A stretch of 64,000 nucleotides of DNA from Ascarosepion bandense (GCA_037127315.1 JBBBDQ010001918.1:3858501-3922500), one strand, 5' to 3'; positions 42,440 through 53,404 are shown, numbered from the stretch's first letter. Numbers and translations: made by a program. Notes: a model not told the origin generated them from the sequence alone.

Positions 42440-42593
42440 CTAGCAGTATAGCCCGGCGTTGCTCGTGTGTAATGAAAGCTTTAAAACTAATCCATGGTCC
42501 TAGAGCTCAGACTCAGCCTAAAGAATATTTGTGTGAAGTCTGGTGAGAATCGGACATACAGACAGATAAAAAGACACACACACAAACATCTTG

Positions 42594-42647
<54 letters not shown>

Positions 42648-42978
42648 CGATTTTCTGCACTATTGTAAGAACTGCAACCCTGAAACTTCTAAATATCGTT
42701 TCTTATGCCTTTGTCTATGAGTGTATCAAATTTGATTAAAATCGGACCACTCCTTCAATAACCTGATTTTTTCGATTATCGATTTTCGATATTTATCGGG
42801 GGTACCTGACACAAAACCTAGCTAAGAACACTCGCAGACGTATATAGTACAACTGTGTAAATTTTCCAGAAAATCGGTTAAGCCTTTTCAGAGTCTATTG
42901 ATAACGGACACACACACACAGACACATACACACACACACACACGCACAGACAAAGTTCCATTTATAAATAAGTTTAGA
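42440..42978 (-). mobile_element. Helitron-like non-autonomous element, complete ends
   Basis: Minus strand: TCTAAACTTATTTATAAATG start after A, CGCCGGGCTATACTGCTAG end before T. It is 539 bp with (TG)n near the 5' end, (TA)n (42598-42645) in the centre, and the short hairpin before CTAG. No coding region. Confidence 0.75.
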
Positions 42979-42999
42979 TAGAATTTCCAGAAAGAGAAT

Positions 43000-43152
43000 T
43001 GTTTGCAATCAAATCGTCGCTTGGGTGAAAGCATTGAAACTTTGTGTTGGAGGTAAGATACAATATTAATTGAACGAATATTTGCTTAACTATGTACTCG
43101 GAACTGCCAAAGACATTAAAATAAATAAATAAATAAACAGCCCCTGCCCTTG

Positions 43153-43205
<53 letters not shown>

Positions 43206-43920
43206 TGAACAGACTGAGATAGATGAAGAAAGAAGTAAGAGAAATATTGATTTTTGTGCTATATTGTGTTTGCAGCCACAACTTTCAAATCGAGCGAACA
43301 AGCAGCCCTGAAAGCAAATCCCATGAATAATTTATTTCATAGGTGCTTCAATTTTCGCCTGGCTCCTTCCAGCCAATGCTGTTGCGTAAGACCTAATGGT
43401 CAAGTTTCTCTCTGCCCCACTCTCGTTCGCCCCAACTACCTACCCGACTAATATCAGCCGTCACTTCAACGTTGTCACTAATCAGAAGCGTGTACCAGGA
43501 ATTGTCCGAATGTGAGAGTAACCGATTTTCAAGGCAGACAGGCAAATGTTTGGATCGATCGTCCAAGCAGGGACGAGTTTGGGTAAAAAAAAAAATACTT
43601 GGAAAGGTGCCGAGGTGATCGGCTCCCTCACTCGTCAACATTTAACTCCGGCTTGGTTCTAACAGGTTTTCTTGCCGATTTCCAGAAACATTTTTTGCCC
43701 GTCCACCCAAAAGCAAAGATGCTCTCACCTAAAACAGGTAAAAACACTTATAAATACGTTACACTGTTCCGTGACGGAGTTTGTAGTGATGAAGAAGCAT
43801 CAACAAGTCTGTACACATCGTTATTAGATAAGTTTTGATCTGAAATTTTCAGCCTATAATTGACGTTAATGACAAGCATTTGTTTACAGGCAATTGACAA
43901 AAGGCAAGTATGTTGGAAGA
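43000..43920. other. Single-copy-looking sequence with (GATA)n at 43151-43205
   Basis: The tract is followed by GTGAACAGACTGAGAT, whose complement follows (CTAT)n elsewhere. From 43260 to 43850 GC is higher, but frames are short and unrecognised. Confidence 0.45.
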
Positions 43921-43921
43921 A

Positions 43922-44665
43922 AAATTAATACGTAATACAAGACCTCCTACAGAAGGAGGCTGAATAAAATGACAAGAAAAGACTAAAATTAACTGCAAGA
44001 AGACCGAATGCATGGTCAACAGCAGACCAAAATGCCAAATACAGGTGGGGGATACTAAAATCAAGCAGGTATAGAAGTTTAGATATCTGGGAAGTGTTCA
44101 AACAGAAGAAGGAATGTGCAATACAGAGATCTGAAGGCGAATTGGTCTGGCAAAGGACGTGTTCCAGAAGCTGAGTAACGTATTAAAAGACATGAAAATT
44201 TCGCAAAAAAACAAAGAAAAGAGTACTGGATTGTTATGTGATATCGGTTCTACAATATGGCAGTGAATGCTGGACAAAGATGAACGAGAAAACTAAAGCA
44301 ACTGAAATGTGGTTTAACAGAAGGATGCTGCTGATATTATGGATGAAGCATGTGAACATTGATGAGGCTTTGGAAAGGACAGAAACGGAAAGGAAATTAA
44401 TACTAAGCAACAGGAAAAGTCAATTAAACTTCCTGGTACATGACGAGGTGGGGGCTTGGAGAACTTGATGCTAACAGGCCAGATAGAGGGAAAAAGAGAC
44501 AGAGGAAAGCAGCGGTTAACATATTTGAAGGACCTGAACAGGTGGATGACAGAACAGGAGTTGCGTGATGTAACAGGAGAAAGCGTACTAAGAGCTATCA
44601 TGGATAGGGAGACGTGGAAAGCTGTGATTGCCTACGTTCTGAAAGGACAACACACATAGAAGAAG
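43922..44665 (+). pseudogene. RTE LINE 3' fragment
   Basis: From QDLLQK through KKTECMV, QIQVGDTK, DVFQKLSNVLKD, LQYGSECW, EMWFNRRMLLILW, GKRDRGKQRLTYLKDLNRW to ETWKAVIAYVLKGQHT and TAG-(AAG)n. Several stops and shifts, for example in the SECWT..M joint where about 9 nt are lost. Confidence 0.88.
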
Positions 44666-44669
44666 ATAA

Positions 44670-45445
44670 ATATCTCAGTGACAAGTTCTGACTCATCTTG
44701 CTACATCTCACAGAAGTGAATCTATTGACTACATATAACTTTGGTATTATTACCAAAGGAATATGTTATCCATAGAAACAGATTCAATCTTTCCATTTCT
44801 CCAGAGTCGCTACTTTGTGAAACAGACTCCCACGTGGGTGCTTTACTTTCTAAAGTTAAATCTAGATCCAATCGTTAACTAGCCACCATATGATCGTAAT
44901 CTTCACTTCCACCATCCGCCTCTTATGCTCATATCACGCACCTCATTCAGTAAGCCTCCCCTTTGAGTGGTTATTGGGCCTTGTATTGGTTGAAATTTGA
45001 TTGAATAAACATATAAAGTTATTTGTTAAGTTCCTTATCATGGGGCTCTGTAGAACGCTCACCATCACATTATTTTGCTTGTCAAGGATATTGTTCTGAA
45101 AGATATAAAATATTTGTTTTGTTATATTTCAGGTATATTTTTTAAAAGTTTACTTAAAGTTTGGTGTTTTGTTAACTCAAAAGGTTTAAATTACTTGTAA
45201 TTTCTAGTTTGCATTTTCTTTTTTTTCTTCCTTCCACTACTCTCCGGGCTCATTGAATGCATATAGCATGAGAAGTGGCACAATTGCTGCTAGGTTGTCT
45301 TGGGCGGCCGACGCCCGAGGACGATTGATCTTCGGAAATTTGGTGTGGCTAACGCTGGGTTAAAAAAAACAAATCTTTTTGCTTTATATTTTAAACTATT
45401 GAAAAATATTTTGCAAAGACGTTTAATAAAAAGTCCAACCACGAC
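44670..45445. other. No recognisable feature
   Basis: AT-rich with a GC-richer spot at 45300. No shared repeat or known motif. Confidence 0.4.
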
Positions 45446-45449
45446 CTAT

Positions 45450-45570
45450 AAGCATTGCTTGGTTGTTTTGTTTTTATGGCATATCAACCCCAGCGGGTCA
45501 TTTATTGCCAACTAAATTTTATTTATTTATTGCTGGTAATACCTTTTTTCTTTCAAAAATTTATTGTTGT
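45450..45570 (+). repeat. Repeat Y fragment
   Basis: GGCATATCAACC..., then TTTATTGCTGGTAATACC and TTTCAAAAATTTATTG modules as at 8905-9130. Confidence 0.45.
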
Positions 45571-45657
45571 TTTTATATAAGTTTTGTGTCTAGTAATAGT
45601 TTTTTTTCTTTTCGAGTATCAAGATTCATTGGGATTTGTTTTTAAGGGCATGGTCCT

Positions 45658-45832
45658 CAGGTCCTACCCTTGTTATTTAACCCATAACTGGAGGGAAGGG
45701 ACGGATTACTACCTTTCCCAAAGGTACCAGTGCTTAAGTGAATTGAATACAGGGTATTCAACTGGAATTCGAACTCGGCTCACCGATTTCTCTTTCCGAG
45801 CCGATATCCACTGCACCACAACGCACATCCGT
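45658..45832 (-). repeat. SINE1 copy, 3' truncated
   Basis: Head with box A (complement of CACTGCACCACAACGC) and box B, body up to AATAACAAGG. The 3' half is absent. It abuts the 5S copy. Confidence 0.88.
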
Positions 45833-45840
45833 CACTAAAC

Positions 45841-45957
45841 GCTTACAGAACCTGGTATCCCCAAGCGGTCACCCATCTCAGCTCTGACCAGGCTCAACGT
45901 TGCTTGACTTCGGTGATCAAGCGAGAACCGGTGTATTCAACGTGATAGGCCGTAAGC
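45841..45957 (-). pseudogene. 5S rRNA-like sequence, best-preserved copy
   Basis: 117 nt on the minus strand in full 5S order: GCTTACGGCC, ATCACGTTGAATACACCGG, TTCTCG, GATCACCGAAGTCAAGCAAC, GCCTGGTCAG, GATGGGTGACCGCTTGGGGA, ATACCAGGT and GTAAGC. The ends GCTTAC and GTAAGC pair as helix I of 5S. The internal control region is largely intact. There is no T-run terminator after it, and AGAGCTGA replaces the usual TACTTG region, so a pseudogene or 5S-derived SINE head is likelier than a working gene. Confidence 0.75.
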
Positions 45958-46239
45958 CTTATAAGCATTGTGTAGATGACCAACTTGGGGGGAAAAAAAT
46001 GAAAGAATACTTAGAAAAGACTAGCGGTCAAATAAGCCGAGGAAAATAACAGAAAGGAAATGAATTTGACGAAACATTTCAGTAAGCTGTAGAGTAAATG
46101 TTTTTTTTTTCCTTAATCAATTCGAGATTTCCTATCAGGATCATGCGAAACAAACTTTGATATTAAATTAAAGTAGTACTGCTATTAAAAACTACCATTC
46201 AGTATTTTTATATATTATTAGTAAACTCTCTTCCAATCT

Positions 46240-46447
46240 TCACATTTTTTTTAAATTGGAGTAGATAGACTAAACTCTCGCCCGGTTCACACTCCACCCA
46301 CGTCTATTGAACAGGTGTAGAGGCTCATCCCTTGTTCCCTGTTTAGGATGTGGTTTCCGGTTTTCTCTCTTCTAATCTTTTCACTCTTACGTATCCCCCG
46401 GCACATCAGTGGCGTTACCGCCTTGCTCGGGGTGATATGATTAAAAA
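46240..46447 (+). repeat. SINE2 monomer
   Basis: One unit from TTGGAGTAGATAGACTAAACT to the LINE-like tail (CACATCAGTGGCGTTACCGC) and A-run. Confidence 0.9.
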
Positions 46448-46539
46448 AACAAAAAGCAAAACAATAAACGCTATGATTATAAACCAAGGGTTTGTCACCT
46501 TAAACGATTTAAAATACACGTAAATTCTGATTAATGCAG

Positions 46540-46573
<34 letters not shown>
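46540..46573. repeat. (GA)n microsatellite
   Basis: GA tract of about 33 bp. Confidence 0.95.
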
Positions 46574-46575
<2 letters not shown>

Positions 46576-46939
46576 GGCAACTAGGAATTACCAATATTTT
46601 AAACATTTTGGGTTAAAACTCCCCATGTAACTACCGCAGGATTAAGTGATTTATGCCAACTTTTCAAAAATATTTCTGAAACATTATAAAATCTATATTT
46701 TATATATTTCGGGACAATCTCTTTGACGAACAACACAGTGTTACGGTGAGGCTTTGTTGTGTCCCGTTTGGTTAAGTTGTAGCCTACAATGTTACTGTGG
46801 TGTTGGTATCTCACGGTTGTATATCTTGGGTCTGGTATATTCAGTTAATCGTAATACAATTGATCCACGGTAGATTCACAGCTGCTTTATTCGAAAACTT
46901 CATTATTTGCTGAACTTTAATTATTCGCTATTTGCTCAA

Positions 46940-47215
46940 CAATCACAATATTTATTTCTTGTAAAATACAAAAAATTGTGGCACAAGGGCGAAAAGGGAA
47001 GGGGTAGAGGGTGGTCTTCAGTTAACTATCCTATACCTAGCTAAACACTATCACGACCCATTCACTCATTACAATTTGCTCACTATTTATTTTGTAAAAA
47101 ATTACAAAATTGTGGTACAAAGCCGAAAAGGGAAGGGGGAAAGGTTGGTACTCACTGAACTATCCTATACCGAGCTAAACATTATCACAACCCATTCACT
47201 AATTACAATTTGCTC
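46940..47215. repeat. Tandem duplication, ~137-bp unit
   Basis: AAATTGTGG, GCGAAAAGGGAAGGGG, AACTATCCTATACC and CACGACCCATTCACTCATTA recur once at a distance of about 137 bp with about 85-90% identity. Confidence 0.8.
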
Positions 47216-47687
47216 AATCACCACAAGAACCCATCCATCATCTCCCAAAACTTCATACACCATAATACCACAAATTTACGAGGGGCACCTAAAAACGGGG
47301 AAAAAACCCATGACAATAAAAATGTGTTTATATACAATATAATACATATTTTGCTCAACAATCAGACCCCAGACTTCCGTTTGGTGGATATTTAGTAGTC
47401 ACCTAATCTCCTGTGGAATAATCCATTTTTCTTGTATTATTCTTTCACTGGCGCTCAGTGTTCAAACACACGCGTCCGCGTTTATGCTTCGTCTACATGA
47501 CAGGCTTCTACAGAACCCCATGATAAAGAACTTTCTAAATACTTTTGTACGTTTATTTAATCCAATTTGAACCAATATAAAGCCCAAGAACCAAGAGGAT
47601 TATTGAACGAGGGACGTGTTATAAACGTAAGAAGCGAAAGTTGGAAGTGAATACTACGATTATATGGTGGATAATTAACGATGGATC

Positions 47688-47840
47688 AGAGCTTGTCGAG
47701 AACACTGAGATGAACAGCAGGGGCACCTGACCAGATATGACACCAGTATTCCATGCACGGTTGATTTGTAAATGTGCAAGATGGATTTAGGCAGAAAAAA
47801 AAAACTTCCTGGCCCGACACAGTGACCCAGTGACCCAACC
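47688..47840 (-). repeat. CR1/Jockey-like LINE fragment
   Basis: Complement of the YKSTIR..EYC..IWSG.PA region (TCAGGTGCCCCTGCTGTTCA). It abuts repeat W. Confidence 0.6.
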
Positions 47841-47841
47841 T

Positions 47842-48115
47842 TAATTTTGAATAATATCTTTACCGAGCATGAAACACCTGATTGGTAAAGAAAAAAAAAA
47901 CTGGGACAAAAGTAAGCTACGTAGTTGGGCTGGTGAACCCCAACGCAGGGCAGATTAGGTCATTTACAGCAATTGCACATCACCTACTGCTTTTCCAGTG
48001 CTTTCTGAAAACTTCCATTTGTGGCAATTCATGTCAGCACCTGAAAAACTTTAGGATGTTTCCAGATTAGGGAATTTTGGCTAAAAGATAATATTTTAAT
48101 AATTAAACATCGTAT
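47842..48115 (+). repeat. Unclassified repeat W, uninterrupted copy
   Basis: CACCTGATTGGTAA, GGTGAACCCCAACGCAGGG, TGTGGCAATTCATGTCAGC. Serves as empty-site reference for the SINE1 at 42089-42380. Confidence 0.8.
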
Positions 48116-48178
48116 TCATACGTAGGGAGTTTTGTTAACCCAAAATGTTTAAAATACTTGTAATTCCTAGTTGCCATC

Positions 48179-48214
<36 letters not shown>

Positions 48215-48409
48215 TTTATAGCTTACTTAAATGCTTTCTCAAATTCATTTCCTTTCAAGTATTTTCCTCGACTTAATTAACCTTTAGTCTTTTCTTCTTG
48301 CTTTCCTTTACTACATTTTGGAAGTATTCTTTCATTTTTTCCCCAATTCGGTCATCAACACAATGCTTAGAGGTCATGGTAGATCTTTTTACTCAACGTC
48401 TTTGAAAAA

Positions 48410-48990
48410 ATTACGCCGGTGAGAAAGTGACTATATCTGAGCTGCCAGATAGGGATCGACCACATTACAGATTCTCAGTTGGATTTTGTCAAGGACCCGT
48501 AGCTAGATAGCAGGGACACCCGACCAGATATGGCAGCAGTATTCAATGCAAGGGCGGATGGTAGATTTATACATCTGAGCTGCCAAGTCGCGATCGACCA
48601 CATTACAGATTCTCAGTTGGATTTTGTCAAGGGCCCGTAGCTAGATAGCAGGGACACCCGACCAGATATGGCAGCAGTATTCAATGCAAGGGCGGATGGT
48701 AGATTTATACATCTGAGCTGCCAAGTCGCGATCGACCACATTACAGATTCTCAGTTGGATTTTGTCAAGGACCCGTAGCTAGATAACAGGGACACCCGAC
48801 CAGATATGGCAGCAGTATTCAATGCAAGGGCGGATGGTAGATTTATACATCTGAGCTGCCAAGTCGCGATCGACCACATTACAGATTCTCAGTTGGATTT
48901 TGTCAAGGACCCGTAGCTAGATAGCAGGGACACCCGACCAGATATGGCAGCAGTATTCAATGCAAGGGCGGATGGTAGATTTATCAAAGG
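48410..48990 (-). repeat. 138-bp satellite made of LINE coding sequence, four units
   Basis: Units start at 48437, 48575, 48713 and 48851, exactly 138 bp apart, and are almost identical. The minus strand of each unit encodes 46 residues of the CR1/Jockey-like RT C-terminus (YKSTIRPCIEYCCHIWSG, VLDKIQLRICNVVDRDL), with one stop per unit. Being a multiple of three, the frame is kept across units. Confidence 0.9.
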
Positions 48991-49059
48991 TAACGCTACC
49001 AATTCGGTTAATGAATGCCGAATATTTCTGGGATAGGCACATTTATTTGCGCTACCACC

Positions 49060-49362
49060 GGTAAGAGCGTAGTGTCACGGCTCAGAACAAGAAACCGGGG
49101 AGCCTGGTTCGAATTTTTGTTGAATCCGTCGCATTCACTTACGCGCAAATACCCTTAAGATAGGTATTAATCCGTCTCTTCTCCCTCCACCTATGGATCA
49201 AATAACATGACAGATTGAATTCTATAGCCTTGGTTGGCAACCGGTATACAGCATAAAATAATGGTAACCTACTGCGTGAAAATCTTCTGTCCAGTCAGTC
49301 ATGTCTCTTTCGAGACATGATCGTCCAACCGTGTATCACGTATGGCAACTAACTGACTGAGT
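49060..49362 (+). repeat. SINE1 copy, near full length
   Basis: Degraded box A (GCGTAGTGTCACGG), altered box B, complete body, intact hairpin CATGTCTCTTTCGAGACATG, end AACTAACTGACTGA. Confidence 0.9.
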
Positions 49363-49385
49363 GTCAATTTATTTAGTAACAGTGT

Positions 49386-49540
49386 GCGTTGTGGTGCAAT
49401 AGATATTGGCTCGGAATGAGAACTCAGAGACCCGAGTTCGAATTCATGATGAATTCGTTGCATTCACTTACACGCAAATAGCTTTTGGAAAAGTATTAAT
49501 CTACCTCTTCTTTCTCCAGCTATGGGTTAAACAAAATCCC
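49386..49540 (+). repeat. SINE1 copy, 3' truncated
   Basis: Box A GTGGTGCAATAGA, box B GAGTTCGAATTCA, body to AGCTATGGGTTAAAC. Lies 24 nt after the previous copy, same strand. Confidence 0.9.
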
Positions 49541-49860
49541 CGCATTAAAATTATGTTAATAAAATCTTATCTACAAACTAATTTCTTAAAAGAATATATA
49601 TTCTATTTATACAAAGCTATCCTAAAAATAATGTCAGCATTAAATAACACATGAAGGTGTTGATATGCTGCAAGAAAAAACAAGCCAAGCCAAACCAAAC
49701 CTAGGGGCTTTCAATGTATTGCATGTAATAAAAATTATTCATATATATATATATATATGACAGAAAAATGTTTAAAATCTCTACATTATATGTGTATTGA
49801 GAACTTTATAATACAACTCTGTACTGAGTAATTTAATTTTAAACAATGACTAAAAATTAT

Positions 49861-49898
<38 letters not shown>

Positions 49899-49900
<2 letters not shown>

Positions 49901-50004
49901 TAAAAAAGGATTAATTCAATGATGTTGAATGACCATTTCGATATGAAAATCCCCACGGGGGATAACACATCACCTCAGCAACAGAAAAATCCTTTCAGAA
50001 ACAT
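49899..50004 (+). repeat. Repeat Z, second copy
   Basis: Same 105 bp as 12353-12460, again starting at (TA)n. It ends exactly where the next palindrome begins. Confidence 0.8.
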
Positions 50005-50022
50005 ATGTATCGGATAACGAGA

Positions 50023-50054
<32 letters not shown>

Positions 50055-50077
50055 CTCTCGTTATCCGATACATATGT
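50001..50077. repeat. Perfect 24-bp palindrome around (TA)n
   Basis: ACATATGTATCGGATAACGA plus GAGT (50001-50024) and its exact complement (50054-50077) enclose a 29-bp TA-rich core. Confidence 0.95.
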
Positions 50078-50179
50078 ATAGACGCCCTCATCACCCGATT
50101 AAACTCTCTAGAGGAGAAATATTTTAAAACAATTGCCGCTTGTGTGATTTACGCATTACTCTCTAGACATGAAATGAGT

Positions 50180-50371
50180 TGTTTTGGCTGCTGCCGTATG
50201 CATACACTGCGTATATATAACACTTTAAAATATCCTTCCTTTTCAGTCGTGCGCCGATATCTTAGAGGTAGGCTCTCTAATTGATGTCAAATCGGCTGAG
50301 TTTCGATTACGGCTGAAAGCAATCGAATGTCTAATCACACTGATGAGCTGTAATACAACGAAACAGCTATG

Positions 50372-50385
<14 letters not shown>
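50180..50385 (+). repeat. HHR-SINE copy 5, diverged
   Basis: Leader GCATACACTGCG..., box A GATATCTTAGAGGTAGG, box B-like GAGTTTCGATTACGG, degenerate hammerhead at 50328-50385, end in (TA)n. Confidence 0.7.
50328..50385 (+). ncRNA. Degenerate hammerhead ribozyme motif
   Basis: Core CTGATGA (50340-50346), stem II GCTGT/ACAAC with one C-A clash, GAAAC, helix III ACA/TGT, triplet GTA. Helix I is mostly lost. Confidence 0.5.
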
Positions 50386-50399
<14 letters not shown>

Positions 50400-50405
<6 letters not shown>

Positions 50406-50742
50406 AATTCTACTCCTGCAGCTTCCTCTCTCGCACTTCCCGCCTGTGGAACTCACTCCCGTATTCTTGCTTTCCTGACGGCTACGACCTCCAGAAATTT
50501 AAAAGCAAAGTTAATACTCACCTACTAACCACTGTACTCTAGCTCTCTCCCCTCCCCTGTATAATCTTCACGTTCTCTCCGCCCATGTATCTGTCATTGC
50601 ACCTGCTTTCTCAGCTTTCTATTGTTCCTTTCTAACTAGCTTGTACTCCTCACTCTTTTCTAATTAATCTTTCTACATTTATGTAACCCCCTGCACATCA
50701 GTGGCGTTTCTGCCTTGCTCGGGGTGAAATGATTAAAAAAAA
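50400..50742 (+). repeat. CR1/Jockey-like LINE C-terminus, 3' UTR and tail
   Basis: TTCCTCTCTCGCACTTCCCG, CCTGACGGCTACGACCTCC code for the same end as at 20330-20420. The tail CCCCTGCACATCAGTGGCG to GGGGTGAAATGATT is followed by A-run and (TA)n. Confidence 0.8.
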
Positions 50743-50957
50743 AATATATATATATATATATGTAGAGCGAGAGAGAGAGAGAGACAAAGATTAAATAGAA
50801 TTTTCCTCTTTATATATATATATATATATATATTCCATTTTTAAATGGAAAATATTCAAAAGTTCTACAATACAATTGTATAGAACACTTTTTAATACAA
50901 ATGTGTACTGGTCTAACCCTATTAGGACTAAAAAAGCAGTATTAAACAATATATATA

Positions 50958-51125
50958 TAATCAAATAATTCATCGACCTTTATATTCGACCTCAACAGAA
51001 TGCACTGGACGGCCGTTTCGTCCTATATTTGGGACTCATCAGCAGTGCGCATCACTACCAGGAATCGAACCCAGACAGTCTTGGTTATTAATCTGATGTT
51101 AAAGCCACTGTACCACGGGCCCTAG
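50958..51125 (-). repeat. tRNA-headed repeat with hammerhead (second HHR family)
   Basis: Minus strand: box A CGTGGTACAGTGGC (about 51103-51116), consensus box B GGGTTCGATTCCT (about 51059-51071), a hammerhead at 51002-51048 beginning 11 nt later, then about 45 nt to TATA-rich sequence. Only this copy is in the window. Its stem II differs wholly from the HHR-SINE copies. Confidence 0.8.
51002..51048 (-). ncRNA. Intact type I hammerhead ribozyme
   Basis: 47 nt on the minus strand: helix I GCACTG/CAGTGC (6 perfect pairs), CTGATGA, stem II GTCC/GGAC with loop CAAATATA, GAAA, short helix III ACG/CGT (or AC/GT with a GGCC loop), triplet GTC. Cleavage is predicted between 51008 and 51007. The CTGATGAGTCCCAAAT stem II is close to that of the schistosome satellite ribozyme, which is also tRNA-promoter-linked. 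Confidence 0.88.
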
Positions 51126-51239
51126 TGACAAAGAAGTGACGAATTAAGCTCGATGAAGTGCGCCGCTCCTCACGAATTCCGTGGTGGAACTAATCCAAGC
51201 TTCTTTGCCCATAGGATAGTGCCTCCTCGAGCAACGACT

Positions 51240-51871
51240 TCCGCAATCAAGCCGCTACATCCATATTAGAAATTTTTTTTCTAATTTTTTAGAAATTAAT
51301 TTTATTTTATTTTTATTTATAATTTAAATCTAGATTTATAATTAATTAGATTAACTTAATTAAATTTAATTAAATCATATATCAGCTTTTTCTCCCAAAT
51401 AAGTTCTTTCTAAAAATCTTGTTTCTAATAATTTAACCCATTTATAAACACTAATTTTGTTGACACGTATCTAGCGTCTCTAAGAAAAGGAAAATTTTCC
51501 TTTTTCTTTTCTTTTTCCTCCTTCCCTTTCTATTTTGTTTAGCCCACATCTCAATCAAACACCACTTCCTATTTCATCCGTTAACTCCCTTCTCCTTTGT
51601 AAAGCTAGACAAAGCCATTTTTTTTTCATTTTTCACTTACAACTCAATCTAAAAGTAATGTTGTCCAAAACCTAAAAATAGACATTGATTGCTATCTAGT
51701 TTTTTTTTTTATGACGTAATATTTTTAACTTCCGACGCTGAATTCTTAATCTTCAAAATTTTTTTATTTCTTTTTTATTTCATTTTGAAATTTGGTAGTT
51801 GCCGATGAGATGTGAAATCTCTCTTAGGGATTTCATGTTGAAATTATCATTCAACAGTTTTGAACATCGAA

Positions 51872-51878
<7 letters not shown>
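51240..51878. other. AT-rich, nothing recognised
   Basis: Long A- and T-runs; no shared repeat. Confidence 0.45.

Positions 51879-51941
<63 letters not shown>
51879..51941. repeat. (TA)n microsatellite
   Basis: About 31 TA units. Confidence 0.95.
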
Positions 51942-51945
<4 letters not shown>

Positions 51946-52074
51946 AAACAAGAAGAAAACCGTACTTAATCTTAGAGTAGGCGTTTTGTCACCTGACGGT
52001 AAATGAAATGATTTTATTTCGCACACTGTATTTATAAACAAAAGTAAAATGTTTGAAATTTTTGAAATTTTTGA

Positions 52075-52337
52075 AACCGGAAAAGCCGAGTTCGAACTGC
52101 AGTTGAAGTCACTGTATTCACTTACTCGCAAATGCCCTCGGAAATGTGTAAATCTATCTGTTCTCTCTCCAGATATGGTTAAACAGTTAGACAGATTAGG
52201 TTCTATACGCTTGGTTGGCAATAAGTCTACCACAGAAAGAAATAGCAAATGAATGAAAATCTGCCTAGTCAGTCATGTCTTAAAAGAGACATGACCGCCC
52301 AACTGGGTATCACGAATGGCACTTAACTGACTGATGG
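52075..52337 (+). repeat. SINE1 copy, head truncated
   Basis: Starts just before box B (GAGTTCGAACTGC), then body, hairpin CATGTCTTAAAAGAGACATG and end GGCACTTAACTGACTGA. Confidence 0.88.
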
Positions 52338-52339
52338 AT

Positions 52340-52784
52340 CATAAAAATATTCGTAAAAAAAAAAAGTTGACTCTCATATTTAACATTGTGAAGAACTCTT
52401 TTCTCCTGACATAACATTACATTTTTTTTTCATTTGCAATCTGCAAGGATTCACTATGAAATTTCCAGAAGCCTTACTCATAAAAGCAAACTTTTACTCC
52501 TGGATCGATATAGATAGATAGTTTCCAGGAGATATTTTGTAATGTATACGAATGTTTAAAAGAGACAAAATTTTCATGGCGTTTCGCTTTGATAACAGTA
52601 CACCGCCTTGGGTTTAAAATATAAATGGATAAGCGATAAAAATCCATCAAAACGTGCCGCTATATTTTTGTAACTCTTACACCTGAGAGGTATATTTATA
52701 TGTGATTCTTATCGAAAACATCGGTGGGATGTTTTCTCAGTTCATTTAGTTTCTATGCTGTAACACATTTCTCTCTTTCTCTCT

Positions 52785-52785
<1 letters not shown>
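52340..52785. other. AT-rich, nothing recognised
   Basis: No shared repeat; ends at TC and (TA)n tracts (52770-52832). Confidence 0.4.
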
Positions 52786-52835
<50 letters not shown>

Positions 52836-53071
52836 CTTTCTCGGTTTCTTGCATTGCAAAGTACCAAGGGAGATGTTCAAATGCTATTTTCGAACAACGC
52901 CTGCAATATTACCAAAAATGCAAAGACCACGCACTTGTCATTCCTGTCAGCAGCGGCTAAAAATACTCCTTCCGCCTCGCACTGGTAGTGCCAGCGTAAC
53001 GGAAGCGAGGTTGTCTAAGAGCGTGCATTGCGAATTGAATCAAAGAAAATAAGACATAGAAAAAAAATATA

Positions 53072-53404
53072 GGGAAACTTCCGCTTCCGGTTAGCTATAT
53101 TGAAAGCATTCATACGGATATGGTAACAATGCTACAGCCTTACTTAGAATACGTTCGGACGACTAGGCGTCTGCTCAAGAACCAAGTGATACAGTCTGCG
53201 ATGATAGATGATTTCTTTTTCCGCACGAAGAAAGCAGAGACACTGTTGGAAAAGAACATCAATGCAGGAGTTGTAGATATAAATGTAAATATGTCATTGA
53301 CAGAGAACTCTAAATGGTTAACGAAAAGAAACGGACGAGATGGGAATCCCACTGTGATACAAGAGATGATAGATAAAGAGAATAATCACTTAGATCAACA
53401 CTAA
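53072..53404 (+). CDS. Unassigned open frame (about 110 codons)
   Basis: A frame open from 53060, with the first ATG at 53120, runs to TAA at 53402-53404. It reads KLPLPVSYIESIHTDM, then YLEYVRTTRRLLKNQ, FFFRTKKAETLLEKN, NVNMSLTENSKWLTKRNG and IQEMIDKENNHLDQH. Composition is balanced, without low complexity or repeat content, unlike nearly every other frame here, so it may be a terminal exon or retrocopy. An AG at 53070-53071 could be an acceptor, but its upstream tract is A-rich. I do not recognise a family. A (TATC)n tract starts about 20 nt after the stop. Confidence 0.35.
   Translation, partial: GKLPLPVSYIESIHTDMVTMLQPYLEYVRTTRRLLKNQVIQSAMIDDFFFRTKKAETLLEKNINAGVVDINVNMSLTENSKWLTKRNGRDGNPTVIQEMIDKENNHLDQH

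Noticed and set aside
46940..47215. Repeated GCGAAAAGGGAAGGGG region as LTR pair
   Set aside because: The two units are adjacent with no internal region and no TG...CA ends; a simple tandem duplication explains them.
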